Both the position numbers and the translations under genes were made by a program. The notes under the pieces are model-generated. The model saw only the letters and a program-made list of their open reading frames with translations. It made no database searches and had not been told where the DNA came from. Below, piece by piece: positions 10,496-22,542 of a DNA stretch of 64,000 nt. Position 1 is the stretch's first letter, and each line of letters starts with the position of its first letter. Origin of the DNA: Paramacrobiotus metropolitanus. Taxonomy: Eukaryota > Tardigrada > Eutardigrada > Parachela > Macrobiotidae. The stretch lies in the NCBI RefSeq assembly GCF_019649055.1, contig NW_026570306.1, positions 496,001-560,000 on the forward strand, in the 5' to 3' direction.

Positions 10496-11590
10496 TCAAC
10501 CTCCTGGTTGATGTATTCCAGTCCCGTTGTCCGTGCGAATCGACAACACCTTTCTACCAGTTTCCCTTTCTGCTGTGATAATCAACTCTTTGAATGCATT
10601 ACCCACAGAGTGCTTACTTGGTAGTGTTCGAACCATTCTGTATCCGCTGCTTTCATCTTTGAACGTCAAGAGATATCGATGTCCTTCCCAGGAGTCTGCG
10701 CCCATATGACACACATCACTATGGAACCTCTCACCTGATAGACATTCCCTTCCAGCACTGCTGTCATGGGTGTTAGCCGTTTGCTTTCCCATATGACACG
10801 CTTCACAGTCACCACGCTTCGAGGTCACCACCTCCAGGCCGTCCACCACCTTGTTGCGGACCATGGAGTCGACCAATGCGTCGCTGACGTGTCCAAGTCG
10901 TTGGTGCCAAATTCCCACAGGCTGCGCCTTCAGCACACCTCCACTTGGCGGCACCACGCGTATGAAAGGTCGGTACGTTGTACCGTCACCTCGCACTCCA
11001 CCCAGGAACGGCTTGCCATCTCTGCTGATTGTCATCTTGCCTTTAGCGTGGGAAAATGCGAATCCTTCTCGCTCCAAGGTCACCGTGGACAGCAGCGTAG
11101 TGTCACATGCATCGGGTGCATAGAAGACATTCTTCCAATCCACTTCCCGCCACTGTTTCCCATCGACGGACACTTCGACGTCAATCGTGCCAATATGGGT
11201 AGCCTTGATGCTCTGATTGTTGCCAACCACGAACGATTTGGGAACATCTAGCTTAACTAGAGTTTTAAACCAGTTGTATTTATTCGTGATATGGTCACTT
11301 GCCCCACTATCGGCGATGATCACATCCTCACTTCCGGTCGCATGCATGGCTGATACCATCATCGATTCCTTCTTGTAACCGTGACCGGACTTGTCCTGTC
11401 GCTTGTTGGTGACTGTTTCCCCTTTTGGCTTTGACCAGCAATCGGCCTCTTTATGGCCCGCTTTGCCGCAGTTGTGGCAGCTTCCGGTGAACTTCTTCTT
11501 CGCTCCAGTTGGTAGTCGCTTACCTTTTGCGTACAGCGACTCACCGGCTGGACTGGACCACTTCCTTCTCCCTGTCCCTTCATCATCTTT
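10496..11590 (-). pseudogene. pol: Copia zinc knuckle, protease and integrase N-terminal part
   Basis: The zinc knuckle CHNCGKAGHKEADC is at 11438-11479. The protease active site IIADSGASDHIT follows, then a GAG-pre-integrase segment (WHQRLGHVSD, with CEACHMGK completing the HHCC finger) and the integrase core starting HSDVCHMG with the first catalytic Asp. The second Asp is in RTDNG near the frame end. Just after RTDNG the frame breaks: an extra base at about 10520-10525 and a compensating loss about 50 bases on. Separately, each domain looks intact. Confidence 0.88.
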
Positions 11591-11594
11591 TCCG

Positions 11595-12170
11595 CTAGAA
11601 CAGCTTTTCCCGGAACTTGGACATCTCAGGATTAGGACCGGCCATCATGTTCCACGACGACACAAATGACGCGTACTGTTTGGGCAAGCTGGCCAGCGTC
11701 TTACCGATCAACCAGGTGTCGGTAACCTTTTCCGGCTTCCCGCACGCGTCTATCTTCGCCGCTAGAACATACAATGATGCCATGAATGTATTTGCGTCGT
11801 CTACCTCCTTCCACTTGACTTCGAAAAATTCGGTCATCGCCGACATCAAGTCGTTGTCAGTCTTCGGCTCTTTCAGCTCCTGGATCCTCTTCAGAATCTC
11901 AGCGGACGTCTTGCAGTCCCGACACTGACTGAAGGTGGTATCATCCACTGTTGCGCGCAAAATACTTCTGGCTTTTCCATCGGCAGCTATCCACTTCAGG
12001 TGGTGCTCATGCGCCGCTTTATCCGTTGCCGAATCTATGGGCATCGTCAGTGTCCCATTCACAACAGACCACAAGGACTCACCAGTCAACACATCCTCCA
12101 CCTGTACCCTCCATCGCGAGTAATTGGAGTCGTTTAACTCGGTGACCTTAATACTCTTCAACTGCGCCAT
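11595..12170 (-). CDS. gag: Copia gag (capsid region)
   Basis: The Met at 12170 (MAQLKSIKV) is chosen because the next residues, TELNDSNYSRWRVQVEDVL, are the typical copia gag start; an in-frame ATG further upstream only adds ten residues. The frame continues through TDKAAHEHHLKWIAADGKA and WLIGKTLASLPKQY, a classic copia gag (UBN2-like) pattern, to a stop at 11595 after EKLF. The zinc knuckle and protease follow in another frame, so a frame change lies near 11590. The product would package element RNA. Confidence 0.9.
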   Translation of the reverse strand: MAQLKSIKVTELNDSNYSRWRVQVEDVLTGESLWSVVNGTLTMPIDSATDKAAHEHHLKWIAADGKARSILRATVDDTTFSQCRDCKTSAEILKRIQELKEPKTDNDLMSAMTEFFEVKWKEVDDANTFMASLYVLAAKIDACGKPEKVTDTWLIGKTLASLPKQYASFVSSWNMMAGPNPEMSKFREKLF

Positions 12171-12227
12171 TGTATTATCCACAACACAATGATAAAACAA
12201 ACTTCACACAAACACTGCTTAGAGACA

Positions 12228-12243
12228 AGCAGGTTTCATAATC
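12228..12243 (-). promoter_or_regulatory. Putative copia primer-binding site
   Basis: The element-sense sequence just after the 5' LTR is GATTATGAAACCTGC. Its complement contains TTTCATAATC, which looks like a CAU anticodon loop rather than a tRNA 3' end. Priming from an internal (half-molecule) tRNA-Met is known in several copia lineages. The match to an elongator tRNA-Met is from memory and not checked. Confidence 0.5.
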
Positions 12244-12460
12244 TGATACAATTAAGGTGGTTTTGGTAGTTTGCTTTAATGAAGGGTAATTCCAAGTGTG
12301 TTAACATTGTAATTGTAGCTTCTTATATACTCAGTAAAACAGTCAGATTGACTAAACTTCTGAGTAACAACTTCGCCTTTAAGGCCGGTGTATGACAAAG
12401 GGGCTGGGTGCCAACATGAGTAACAGACATTAGTAACGGTTACACTCATTTATTCTAACA
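12244..12460 (-). repeat. Copia 5' LTR
   Basis: 217 bp, identical to the 3' LTR and followed directly by the AAAAC target duplication at 12461-12465. It should carry the promoter and the 5' transcript start for the minus-strand element. Confidence 0.97.
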
Positions 12461-12465
12461 AAAAC

Positions 12466-14997
12466 ATTTCACGCAGTTGCGAACAACACAATGCACACAC
12501 ACGCATATAGTTCCAGCGGCAACATGGAAATCGGCATGGCATTTGTTACACAGAAGAACTTTTGTTTTGATGCACCGGTTGTTTTCATGTCGTTTCAACA
12601 AACAGAGATTTCGCCTCTACATGGTCATGCACTGCTGGGCCCTGACTACCTATGACAACGAAGGTCGTTGTGGCGTAAAGGATCTGCGACATGCTTATTT
12701 ATGCACTCGGCTCCAGTGTTGCTTCTGGTGACGATGGCCTATCTGAACTGCGAAACCAACCTCGTAACGCACTGCACTGCAGGCCATCGTCGTTGCTTAA
12801 AGCCTGCATGCCCCTGTGGCAGGGAAACTTTTTTTGGTTTGCGACAAAGACAATGCCGCGCTCCTAGAGACTGGATAAGCTTTGCCGATGAAAGTCGTGC
12901 GGTAATTCGACTACGTAACAAATGTTCTGCCGATTTCCGTGCTTGATCAGCTGAAACAAGGGCAAATGAGATGTTTTGCACATGAGTAAGTGCTTTTCAA
13001 GTAATTTTCTTTACAACTGTTGTTTAGCCAACTGCTTTTTGCAGTAATGCCAGTTAATGTACAGCAATAACTGTCGTTAACGTGCGATCGGAGGTTGCCC
13101 TGTTGCCCATGCGAGAGAACTATATCTGTATATTTTTGGTGCATTTTACTTCGAAGTTGTTTGTGCATTTTCCGTGCATACTACCTTGCCACTTGTTTCA
13201 AAGTTCTCCCTTAAAAGCGAAATGTCAAGACGGTTGCTGTTTTATGTCGAAGGTAATATAGGTAGGTTGTGGCAAGGCCACGCTTTTACAGCATTTAATG
13301 AAAAGCCAGGAATGTTTGTGTTGCTCTTGAACTATCGAACGATGGCGAAATGTCAAGGATCGCAACTTACTTGAAGAGTTTTACGCCCGCCCCGCACTCT
13401 GCGGAATTCCAGGAGCATGCACTCCAGACTCTGGTCGACAGAGAAAGATATTAATGCAAAGCCACGAACAACAGGATCTTTCTGGAAAGGTCACCTTTTA
13501 CCTCGACCTATATTTTTGGACAGATGGGCTAACAGCGGGATAGTTGTTAAAAACGGCATTTGACGATTTGATCAGCACGTACAACAGTCACGAGAGCAGC
13601 AGACGCGCAGCTCAAAACAATTCAGTTCCAGGAAACAACTGCACTCCCGACTCAAATTTACGAGTACATAGCTTCTCGTATGAAAACTAGCACGTACGCC
13701 TTCTATGCAGGACTAATCAGTTTTCGTGCTACAACTTAACGGTTCATAAAGTCTTTCCGAAATTACTTAGCTTTGCAGTTTGTCGGCTAATCAACGAGAA
13801 AACCAGACCATTTACTTAATTGACAATGTTCTGCTGTTACGTGCTGTGCCTTCAGCGCAAAGTGTACTCGTGCCTAAGTATTCCTTAGATATAAATTAAA
13901 TTAGAAGATTTCCAAATTTATGGTCACCAAAAGGTTACAGAGTACCAAGACTTTCATACGTAATTACTCGTACGTACCTTTCAATGGGCGTCAGTCAGCA
14001 CACGCAAGTGCAACCGATGCCGATAACTGTGCATTTGAAGATGAAGCAGTAATACTGTAATTCTTCTCCGGAAGAATAACATAACGGCCCAATCGCGGCA
14101 AAGAAAAATCCTTAAACAATAATAACACAGTTAGCAGAACTAACTGCTACGTAGATTATTGCTAAAACGATCAGAAAAAAGTCGATGGATGGGCATATTT
14201 ATTGTATTTATCAGCGTACATCGGTCCTGATAAACTGCCACGCTGGCGAAAGCGTGCGTTGAGAATGCAACTTAGGCAAGCAGCCGGAATAACAATAATT
14301 TGATTGATTATTCTACGCTAGTGCCCGTTATGCTGTACTCTGAAGGATGCTTGCGTGATTAAGTGCTACGATTCTGTAGGGCGCCAGGTGTTTTGCTCAG
14401 TGCTTAGCAACTGTGTCATGAAACGGATCGAAAATCGTCAAGTATACAGCTACAGTATTACGTGATTTACATGAAACGGACGTTCGTAAAATGCGTGCAG
14501 CGCAACTTCACCGTGCTTTTGCCGCTGGACATGGCCGCCTCAGTGGCCTTGTTGGAGAAATTGTAATAAGCCGATTCCGAGAAAGGCGCATTGGCGGTGG
14601 CGTCATTGCAACGGCGACGAACGCCGCCTATAGAATACATACTGCAGACCGAAGAATTTTTTAACGTTGTATCGGAAATTCGGAACGACGACTTTACGAA
14701 TTAATGCACTAACAACCGGAAGTTATTTGGAACATTCTCAAACATAGGTTGTATCGCATGTAAAAACCGTCTGTGTTATGGTGCATCAATGCATTAATTA
14801 AATAATGGTGATCAGAAAAAAACAAGATACGACAGGAATATCAGTGCAGCTTATATTTACCACCAAACCTTTTTCGCTTGCTCTTCTGCGAAATTTACTA
14901 CGTTTTGTTATGCTGATACATATCTGTACATGGTACTGTACATACATGATACATTCACCAGCATATCGGATGTAAGCAAGGTGGCGAAGCAAAAGCC
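12466..14997. other. Intergenic, no supported gene
   Basis: Only short open frames without motifs are present. 14520-14690 is GC-richer and briefly open in several frames, but I could not match it to a known protein. Confidence 0.4.
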
Positions 14998-15059
14998 TTC
15001 CGTTTTCAGCAGACACCAAAACTGCCAACAGACAGTTTTAGGAGCTGCCATATACGGAA
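14998..15059. repeat. Hairpin repeat family, copy B
   Basis: The same palindrome as at 1630, with a shorter apical loop (CAACA instead of about GTTATG) and a 62 bp length. TTCCGTTTTCAGCAG pairs with CTGCCATATACGGAA. Confidence 0.75.
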
Positions 15060-16228
15060 TTCAGTGCAACGTGAAAGCATGTCGTAACGAAACTCGTAAA
15101 GTTGTAGTGGCAATGGTAGCGATAACCTAATTTTTAAAATGTGAATTGTAAAATTTATTATAACAATATGACGATATAAATGTAAATTATAATGTTGTCG
15201 CGAACGAACCAAATCCTGACCGATTTAGGTTTATGCCTAATGCCTTTATGATATGCTCGAACTGTACCTGGTTGTGTCGTAAGCACTTGTATTAGCTCAT
15301 GTCGGTGGAGCGAAAAAATATCAAAGCAAACGCAGGAATTTCAAGGTTTCAGTGAACGTTTCTGTTCATACCATTCCGGAGCACAGTACCTACACGAAAT
15401 CAGATATGGTTTTATAGTGCTTCTGCTTCAGATACTTGTGTCCTGAGAATTTCGCTGTGCCGATCACATTGTGCAACGACACTATTTCATGCACAACATT
15501 TTCGGGATCTCTGTCACATTTGTCTCAATGTATTCTGCTAAGAAGGGTCGTAAGAATAGTTTGTTCGCGCGTGTTGGTTCTTCCGCCTGTGAATCTGAGA
15601 AAATGTTCACGGCAAGTAACTGGCCCCCTAAAATCGGGGTGCGTGAATGACAGTTCTCCCCTACGGAGTAGTAGTTGCTGCTGTCTCGAACGCGTCATCT
15701 AACCTCAGTAACCTTCTATTTTTTGGTACTTAGTTTAAAAACAATGCACAACAGCCACAACAGCAGTACTCAACGGGGTTACTGAGAACCCGCTATCACA
15801 GCATGGAATCACAGCTGCTAAATCTTCTGCGACTCAGCACAAAGATGCTGAATGGATTGGTGACATACAGTTTAATGCTTTCATGTGATGGCGCTGTGTA
15901 ATCCACCTTTTTCTTCCATATCTTTCTTTCGTGTCAGCAACTGTTATCGGGTAACCAAGGGCAAGATAACTAGGGAAGTGCACCGCTGCAGGCTAGCACT
16001 AAAAGACCGAAGCGAAGCCAGAAATTTTCGTAAGATGGTCCATTCTGAACAAAATCTTTTCCTGTATTACGAATTTTCGTCCAATTTTGAATTCACATAT
16101 TTCTAGTCAACATTAAAATCTGCTGCCTATATTATGCAGTTTGAATGATTTGCCAACAACCTCAGAACGAAAGTTTACAGTAGAGCATTTTAGGGAAGAA
16201 GATTGACAAAAATTCCACAGATACAATG
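15060..16228. other. Intergenic, nothing identified
   Basis: AT-rich sequence with no coding frame or repeat that I can support. Confidence 0.4.
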
Positions 16229-16230
16229 TA

Positions 16231-16383
16231 GGACAAAATGGTCGCATAGCCCCATACCCAGCATTCTGTACGCAAGCGGTGCAGTGCACTTGTACGAAAC
16301 GGATATTTTGAACTCAGTCGTACAGTGCAGTGTGCTGCATGCGTACTGAATGTGGAGATGTTGGGTATGCGACCATTTCGTCC
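16231..16383. mobile_element. TA-flanked hairpin MITE (153 bp)
   Basis: The ends are GGACAAAATGGTCGCATA and its near-exact inverted copy, and the flanks are TA at 16229-16230 and 16384-16385. Inverted similarity continues inward (CCCAgCATTCTGTACGC, then GTGCAGTGCAC...GTACGA), so almost the whole element folds into one hairpin. TA duplication suggests mobilisation by a Tc1/mariner-type transposase. No coding capacity. Confidence 0.8.
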
Positions 16384-16385
16384 TA

Positions 16386-17199
16386 AGCTGTAAAGCACGT
16401 CCACGTGTAGAGCTAGCACAAGCAGAGAAAAATTATCAAGTTGTGTTAGTTTAAAAACAATAATTACTGTATTTCTTCATAAGGAGTATACAGAAATGCA
16501 TACGAATTACTTAACTAAGGAGTACAACGAGTACTTTTTACAACCATAAATCTTATTCCGCCCTTAAAATACATATTGACCCATTTGAGGGAAGTATGTC
16601 GGTCCCTGGTACCAAATTTTGTACACAAAACACTTTGTTTAACTGACAGTATTCCCAAACACTTTTTGGTACCAAAATTCTCTCCTTCCCACTTTCCACC
16701 CGACATTCATTCAATATTGCTGACCCACGTTTTCATCAGATTTCGTCGCTCAACAAACTTATTCAAAACCTGGATGCTAACTTCGGCAACATGTGATTAC
16801 ACGGAAAGAATTTGCAAAACTATAGCTATGTGTAGGTCAACAGCAACTGGCCAAGCCAAACAAAAATTATGCTCGTTGGGGTACATTAGTACCCCACTGC
16901 GGGCCCTAATAAAAACGTTGCTGCTCCAAAAAAATTATTAAATAAAGAATTTACTCATTGATTCATTTTGCATAAAAAGGCACTAAATAAAATCACTAAA
17001 GGAAAACAACCAATAAGCAAAATCAATAACTTACTACGATTTTCATAAAGGAAAAACACGAAGCACTGGAATCGGACCGTCTGCAATGTTAAAGAAACCG
17101 GTTTTGCACGTTGACAAAATTCAACAAATTTGAAATTTTACAATGCCGATTTGTTTTATTAAATACACAGCAGTGAAAAACACACAGGCATTCCCATAA
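16386..17199. other. Intergenic, nothing identified
   Basis: The open frame 16576-16941 (121 codons) has no recognisable motif and ordinary spacer composition. I do not call it a gene. Confidence 0.35.
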
Positions 17200-17201
17200 T
17201 A

Positions 17202-17404
17202 TCGGGGGCAAAACCAGTCTACCCGAACCGTCTCCCTGCACTGCTGCCGTCACCCGGCTGGAGATACTTACGTTGTGGCTAAACATGGTGTTATGTACCG
17301 CGCCCGATTTAGCCGTAATTATTATGTGTTGCCGTAACGTCACATTCCAGCCTGGTGACGGCAGCAGCGCCGTAAACCGGCTCCACTAAGACGGTTTTCC
17401 CCCC
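17202..17404. mobile_element. Hairpin MITE, copy 1 of a two-copy family
   Basis: The termini are GGGGGCAAAACC-type and inverted, and the inner arms (GCTGCCGTCACCcGGCTGG and the inverted copy near 17350) are shared with 29343-29539. The shared centre contains GTTGTGGCTAxACATGGTG and GTACCGCGCC. TA dinucleotides lie at 17200-17201 and 17405-17406. The outer parts differ from the second copy, so these are related subfamilies. Confidence 0.7.
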
Positions 17405-17406
17405 TA

Positions 17407-18590
17407 TATAACCTCACACTATGCTCTGGAATAATAATATACCCGGTTCTATTGGAGAAAAAAGCGCCCATGTGTTCTTCATCCAAAAGATGTCTTTTGG
17501 ATGGGTGTTTTTTGAGTTTCAAAAAGCCATAATATAGTTCCGTGGACGAAGTATTTTAGACGTGAAAATGTACATATAAAGGGGCTCCATAAGTATACTG
17601 AAACATGCCGTTCTAAAGACGGCGTGTTGTGCTCAGACGATGTCTAAAGCACGTCAAAAAATTGCTTGCCGTAGAACCGGGATAGGGTTTCTGCTATTAC
17701 GTAATGCGTGAGCAGCGTGACCGACGGACAGATTATTGCGTGACCGACATGACCGACAAAAATTCCTGTTATCCTGAACATAGAGGACCTTCGCTTCGCT
17801 TCGGTCGATTACCAGCAGATAAAATAAAACGAATGCCCATGAGGAACGCACCTAATAGCGAAAACTTGCATGCGCCGATCCAACCGAAAACGTGGAGATC
17901 GCATATGACTGCTGTGGAGTAGCAACGGAAAAAACAGTTATGTTATGTGTTATGAGTTTGAGATCAGATGAAGATGTAAGCAGCTGCTGGCTGGCAAATA
18001 TTCATTAAAGTGTAAAAACACGACAACTGCCCCTCGTGAAAAGCCGCAAACCGCAATAAATGAAAATGCAAACATAAAATAGGAACACAATATCAACGCT
18101 GGGCAACATCTGTTTTCCAAATCAAACCTAATTGCACCCCAAGAATTTAATACACTAAAAGTCGGCCCACAGTTATCACATATCCCGGGCGGCATTTGCT
18201 CTTATCTCGAGCCCCCGACAACAGGTACATTAATGTATTACACCAATATGAAATACTGCTTTTGAAGTACTGTGGTGGCACTCAACTTTGACTTTTTTAC
18301 TTTTAAAGTACGACTCACTATACGAAAAAGTGTGGTTTCGACTTGGCACCATAGTATCTTTTGACCTTTTTACATCAGCATTCCTAGCGTTCGCTCGATT
18401 CTATCGGGCAACGGAAAGATCCAGTGCTTCTAAGTTTTAACGATACTAGATACGGTAATGTTGTGACCTTTATCTTTAAAATGCTAAGTGCATTCCAGTT
18501 TTTATCATCAAATTCGAACAATATACAAAGAAGAAAAGTGAAACGATGAGCTTAGCATGACGTTCTTATTATTATTATGATCTTAAGGTG
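17407..18590. other. Intergenic, nothing identified
   Basis: No gene or repeat that I can support. 17444-17515 holds a small inverted AAAAGACATC/GATGTCTTTT match. Confidence 0.35.
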
Positions 18591-18840
18591 GCTAAATGCG
18601 GCAGAGCTGAGGCTAAGGAAGTCCACTGGACTTCTCTCTAGCAGGCGGGAGAACTTTCAGCTGTTCGTCGCGCTAAATAAAGCCTTGGAGAATGGGCCGA
18701 CAACCAGATGCCCATGGATCTGATACTACTGTGCGTGCGTGCGTATTTAACGTTTCTGCTGCCTGGGCGGATGAGGTAGCAGTGTGGCACGATGGCACCG
18801 GGCCATCGAAACCGGCTCAGCGGAGTTGATAAAATAAAAT
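18591..18840 (+). repeat. Possible 3' end of a non-LTR retroelement or SINE
   Basis: A GC-rich block within AT-rich DNA (GGCTAAATGCGGCAGAGC ... CCGGGCCATCGAAACCGGCTC) ends in an A-rich GATAAAATAAAATAAAA tail. Such a block with an A-rich end resembles a retroposed 3' terminus. No coding sequence is recognised, and no second copy is seen in the window. Confidence 0.3.
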
Positions 18841-18917
18841 AAAAAGCCGGTTGTTGGATTCTTCAGAATTGCTTTCAATCCTAGAAGTCATAATTTATGA
18901 TCTTCCATAATATACGT

Positions 18918-19125
18918 ATATTATTATTATTATTATTATTATCGAACCAACAGGAGCCAAACTCCACTTGGGAGACTTTTAAGGCTATTGGAAATTATTT
19001 TTTGCATTTTGAAAATTTTATACCTTTTTTGGTTTGGTTTTATGAGATAAAAGTTACTCATCTGGGAATCGAACCCAAGACAACAGTGCCAGAGAAGTTC
19101 TAACCATGTTCTTACAACAAATTAG
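18918..19125 (-). mobile_element. tRNA-derived SINE
   Basis: On the minus strand the head contains ATGGTTAGAACTT (a degenerate A-box/D-arm region) and a perfect B box, GGTTCGATTCC (19065-19075), inside the T-arm-like TGGGTTCGATTCCCA, with tRNA-like spacing. A unique body follows, then an (AAT)n tail at 18942-18918. A pol III promoter head plus a short simple-repeat tail is the SINE architecture. The parent tRNA is not determined. Confidence 0.65.
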
Positions 19126-21920
19126 TGTTGGGTAGTAAGAGTTCTTGTCAATATATTTATCATTCAATATAATTCTTGTCAATATATTTATCGCTTTCGG
19201 GCATTTACTTATTTTTACTTAATTTTGAAAGTTTTCGGGTTTTTTACTCATTAAATTAACTTTCCAGGAGATTTACTTAACAAATTAAAGAACATTTACT
19301 AAACAAATTTAATTTAGCGTTAACACTATTTTACATTGCAGCCGTTAAATAACATTAACGTAGCCAGTTCGATACATTTGACAGTAAAGTTCGTTCGACT
19401 TTGGCTAAAACCCACTTTCCCACCTGGAAACAACGAATTTATTACTTACTGTCGTACAGACAAAACTGTAGAAACAGCCCCGGATTAGCATATTTAATTA
19501 GTTTAAACAAAAGAATAGATTATAAAGTGCAACGGCTGCAACGGTTGCAACGGCTGAGGTCAAAGGTTAATCCCCGCTAGGTGCGCGCGTATATTAAGGT
19601 TAAAGGTCAGCCGTCAGATGGCATATATATACAGTTATACATACAGTTATACACGAACTGTAATTCGTAATTAACACGTATACGTAATTACGTAACTACA
19701 TATATACATACAGTGCTAATATACAATATAATGGTAAAGCCGTTTGGCAACACATACAGAAATGAAAATTAGTCACTACTGTGCTAGTTTTGCGTATTCT
19801 TAATGTATTTATTTGTACTGTGATCAATCGTGAAAAATGCCAGCGGCACATTTTTCATGGAATACATGACGCCCGAGCAACGGGCTGAGGCGGGGCTCCC
19901 GGAAGAACTGGTGGGCTACGGTTTTATTCAGGAAACGACCTCCAACGCTAGTCGTCGACAAAAAGAAAAGATCGTGGGTTTTTCTTAATAAAATACATTT
20001 TAATTTAACAATAAATGTGTTAACACTGATATTAACGGTCATAAAAAATTAATATAATAACTGATAAATAAATAAAACAACAACAACAATAAGTAACAAC
20101 AAATAAAATAATTTAATAAAAATTCTAGGAAGAAGCTTTGACCATACGAGTACACATGAAGGTAAGTTACGTCCTGAGCTTCTTCTTCGGCGCTAATCAC
20201 GAGCTGTCAGAAATGACCTGCTGTCGCTAACATAATCAGCCTCTGACCGAGCAAAGATGGAAAGGCTTGCTGGAGAACATGCGTTTAAGTACATCCGAAG
20301 TCAACAAAGCAGTGTTAATGCAAAAATCGTGCCTATAGCAAACTAAAAATGGGTGCCTATAGTCCGCTGAAAAAAACGGGGTGCGCGAATTATCTAATAG
20401 AAAAGAGGTGACTATAGCAAACGTGGGTTAAATACACTCACCCTTATATTATACTTACGATTATTATAAAAATTAATATACGTAATGTATTCTTGTCACC
20501 GATAACATGTGTACGCTATTCAGGTATTTGTCTATGACAACCTTAACATCTGGTACAATATACTTACTTACCTATTTGTCAGCAACTATGCCGCTATATC
20601 TCGGGAAGAGCAAGCGATTTGTACTGAAATCGTGCCACCTTTCTTACACCTCTCCATCCTTCAATAATAATCATCCTTCAACAAAATATAATAATTGCAT
20701 CTATTACGAAGCAGTTAAGGTACCTTGCGAAAAAGTTTTGATTAAGAAAAGCGTAATACACGGTTTACAGAAATTATGAAATTCATCCGTCCTTGGACAC
20801 TCCGTACACTATGCAGATTGCAAAAATTACTTTGTATTATCAAGTGGTTGAAAATTATTTAGAGCACACCATAATAATATTATTATCAGCCTTATGAGAT
20901 TTTTCAATGAAGGTGCTGACACTGTTCTCTAGGACTTGTTCGGAAATGCGTTTTGCTTGGCAACTGTATAAGTATTAAAGTATAGGAAAAACTAAACGAA
21001 ACCCACCATTGAGACTTTTCAGGCACGCGGATGGGCGTTTGTGGGATGCATGACGAGTTAAAAAGTTTATTGTGTGCACAGTGCACACTGCACACTGTAC
21101 ACGTTGCTAAAACTGAAGAATTTGTTTGCATGACATAAAAATTATGATATTACTATATCTTTGGTCCAAAAATGACTACAGTAGGGAGCCGAAAAATACG
21201 TAAAAACCTTGCAATCAGTAGACTGCAGATAATCATCCTATAGGTGCAGAAAATGAGGAACAACAAAACCATTACTGTGGTATTCGTTAAACACAATTAC
21301 ACGAACGGGAATGATTGATTGTATTTGTGGACGCACTCCTTATTGTCCAAGTAGTGATCTGTATTAGGGAACGAGTTCTATTTTCATAGAAGTACGTTTG
21401 GAGATGCAAGCTAATGGTTCCGCTTTCCTCAAAACAATCCAAACCTTTCATTTTTCATGCACCGGATTGAGCCAGGGCATATAATTATGTACAAATACTT
21501 TGTATAAGTACTACACGAATAAGGCGCATTTATGAATTTGCTGTTTTGTTTACCGGTATTTCATGTTGTTAAGGAACTTCACATATGTACTGCAATCAAA
21601 ACAAGCGATTAGGCAGTCTTTTGTTTGACCTGAATGCTTTTATTCGAAACATTTCTAGCTGTACAGGAAACTGTGCCTCGAACCAAAAGGTTACAGATAA
21701 TAGATCCATTGGCGCAAAATTATCACAAACAATAGCATCATTACCATTTACCATCATGAGCAATGTCGCCATCATTATGCATCAAGTATAATGATACATA
21801 TTCAGGCGTTCATTCAAACTATACAATCACTCGTAAATGTGGTAACAGCTAACAGCCATCGTAATTATTAAATACTGAGTAAGATTTCGTTTAGGGCTGT
21901 CCGTCAGGTAGACCACAAGT
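19126..21920. other. Intergenic AT-rich region, nothing identified
   Basis: No frame has recognisable motifs. 19660-19710 has local TATATACATACAGT-like repeats. Confidence 0.4.
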
Positions 21921-21984
21921 TTCCGCCTGCCGCAAGCACCAAAATTGCCGTTATCAGCAGTTGTTGGAGCTGCCGAATACGGAA
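21921..21984. repeat. Hairpin repeat family, copy C (diverged)
   Basis: The most diverged copy: TTCCGCCTGCCGCA against GCTGCCGAATACGGAA, with several mismatches. The 3' extension GCTGGCGGCAAAATTATTGTAACAG matches copy D downstream of its hairpin. Confidence 0.65.
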
Positions 21985-22542
21985 CCGCTGGCGGCAAAAT
22001 TATTGTAACAGCTGATTATGGTTTGTAGTGGCGGTGACCTAGTGTTGTGCTACTGATAAAATTAAATACTTTAACGGTAATTTGCATAGTAACAGTTCGC
22101 CTAATATGAAAGTACGCCGAAAAGAAAAAAACAGACGAACAGAAACTCCAAACAAAATAACAAACGCAAACCACGCTCTCCAAAAACAATGAAAAAACGA
22201 TAAAGTTTACTTTTCTATTTATTTTGTACGTCATGCTCATCATTAATCGCAAACACTTCGACTAAAGTTAACTGAAATCCTACAACGAGTGACCATTTTA
22301 AAAAACCTATCAAAATGTGATCCAAGATCACAAGGAAGCCGGAGGCGAAGCCAAAGGGCTTACTTGTATGTAGTAGTACGGTGGGCAAAGGTTAATAAAA
22401 GTAGTAAACGTGCTGTTAGAACAGCAAAAAATAATTAAATATTTAGGTTCTGCGTAGAACAAATAAAATGCGTTTACTAACACCTGATATATAGCAGTCG
22501 TTGCATTTTTCTTTTAAATTTTCTTAACGTTTTCTTGCTGTA

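Larger units (their letters stand above)
8015..12460 (-). mobile_element. Complete Ty1/copia LTR retrotransposon (4446 bp)
   Basis: On the minus strand the order is 5' LTR (12244-12460), primer-binding site, gag, protease, integrase, reverse transcriptase, RNase H, polypurine tract and 3' LTR (8015-8231). Integrase before reverse transcriptase defines copia. Both LTRs are 217 bp, begin TG, end CA and are identical at every base I compared. The 5 bp target duplication AAAAC flanks the element (8010-8014 and 12461-12465). Identical LTRs imply a very recent insertion, but gag-pol contains several single-base frame changes (near 11590, 10485, 10450, 10075 and 9530), so this copy should not make a full polyprotein unless the indels are sequencing errors. 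Confidence 0.97.

Noticed and set aside
8265-12145. Many plus-strand open frames across the copia element
   Set aside because: They are antisense shadows of gag-pol on the minus strand.
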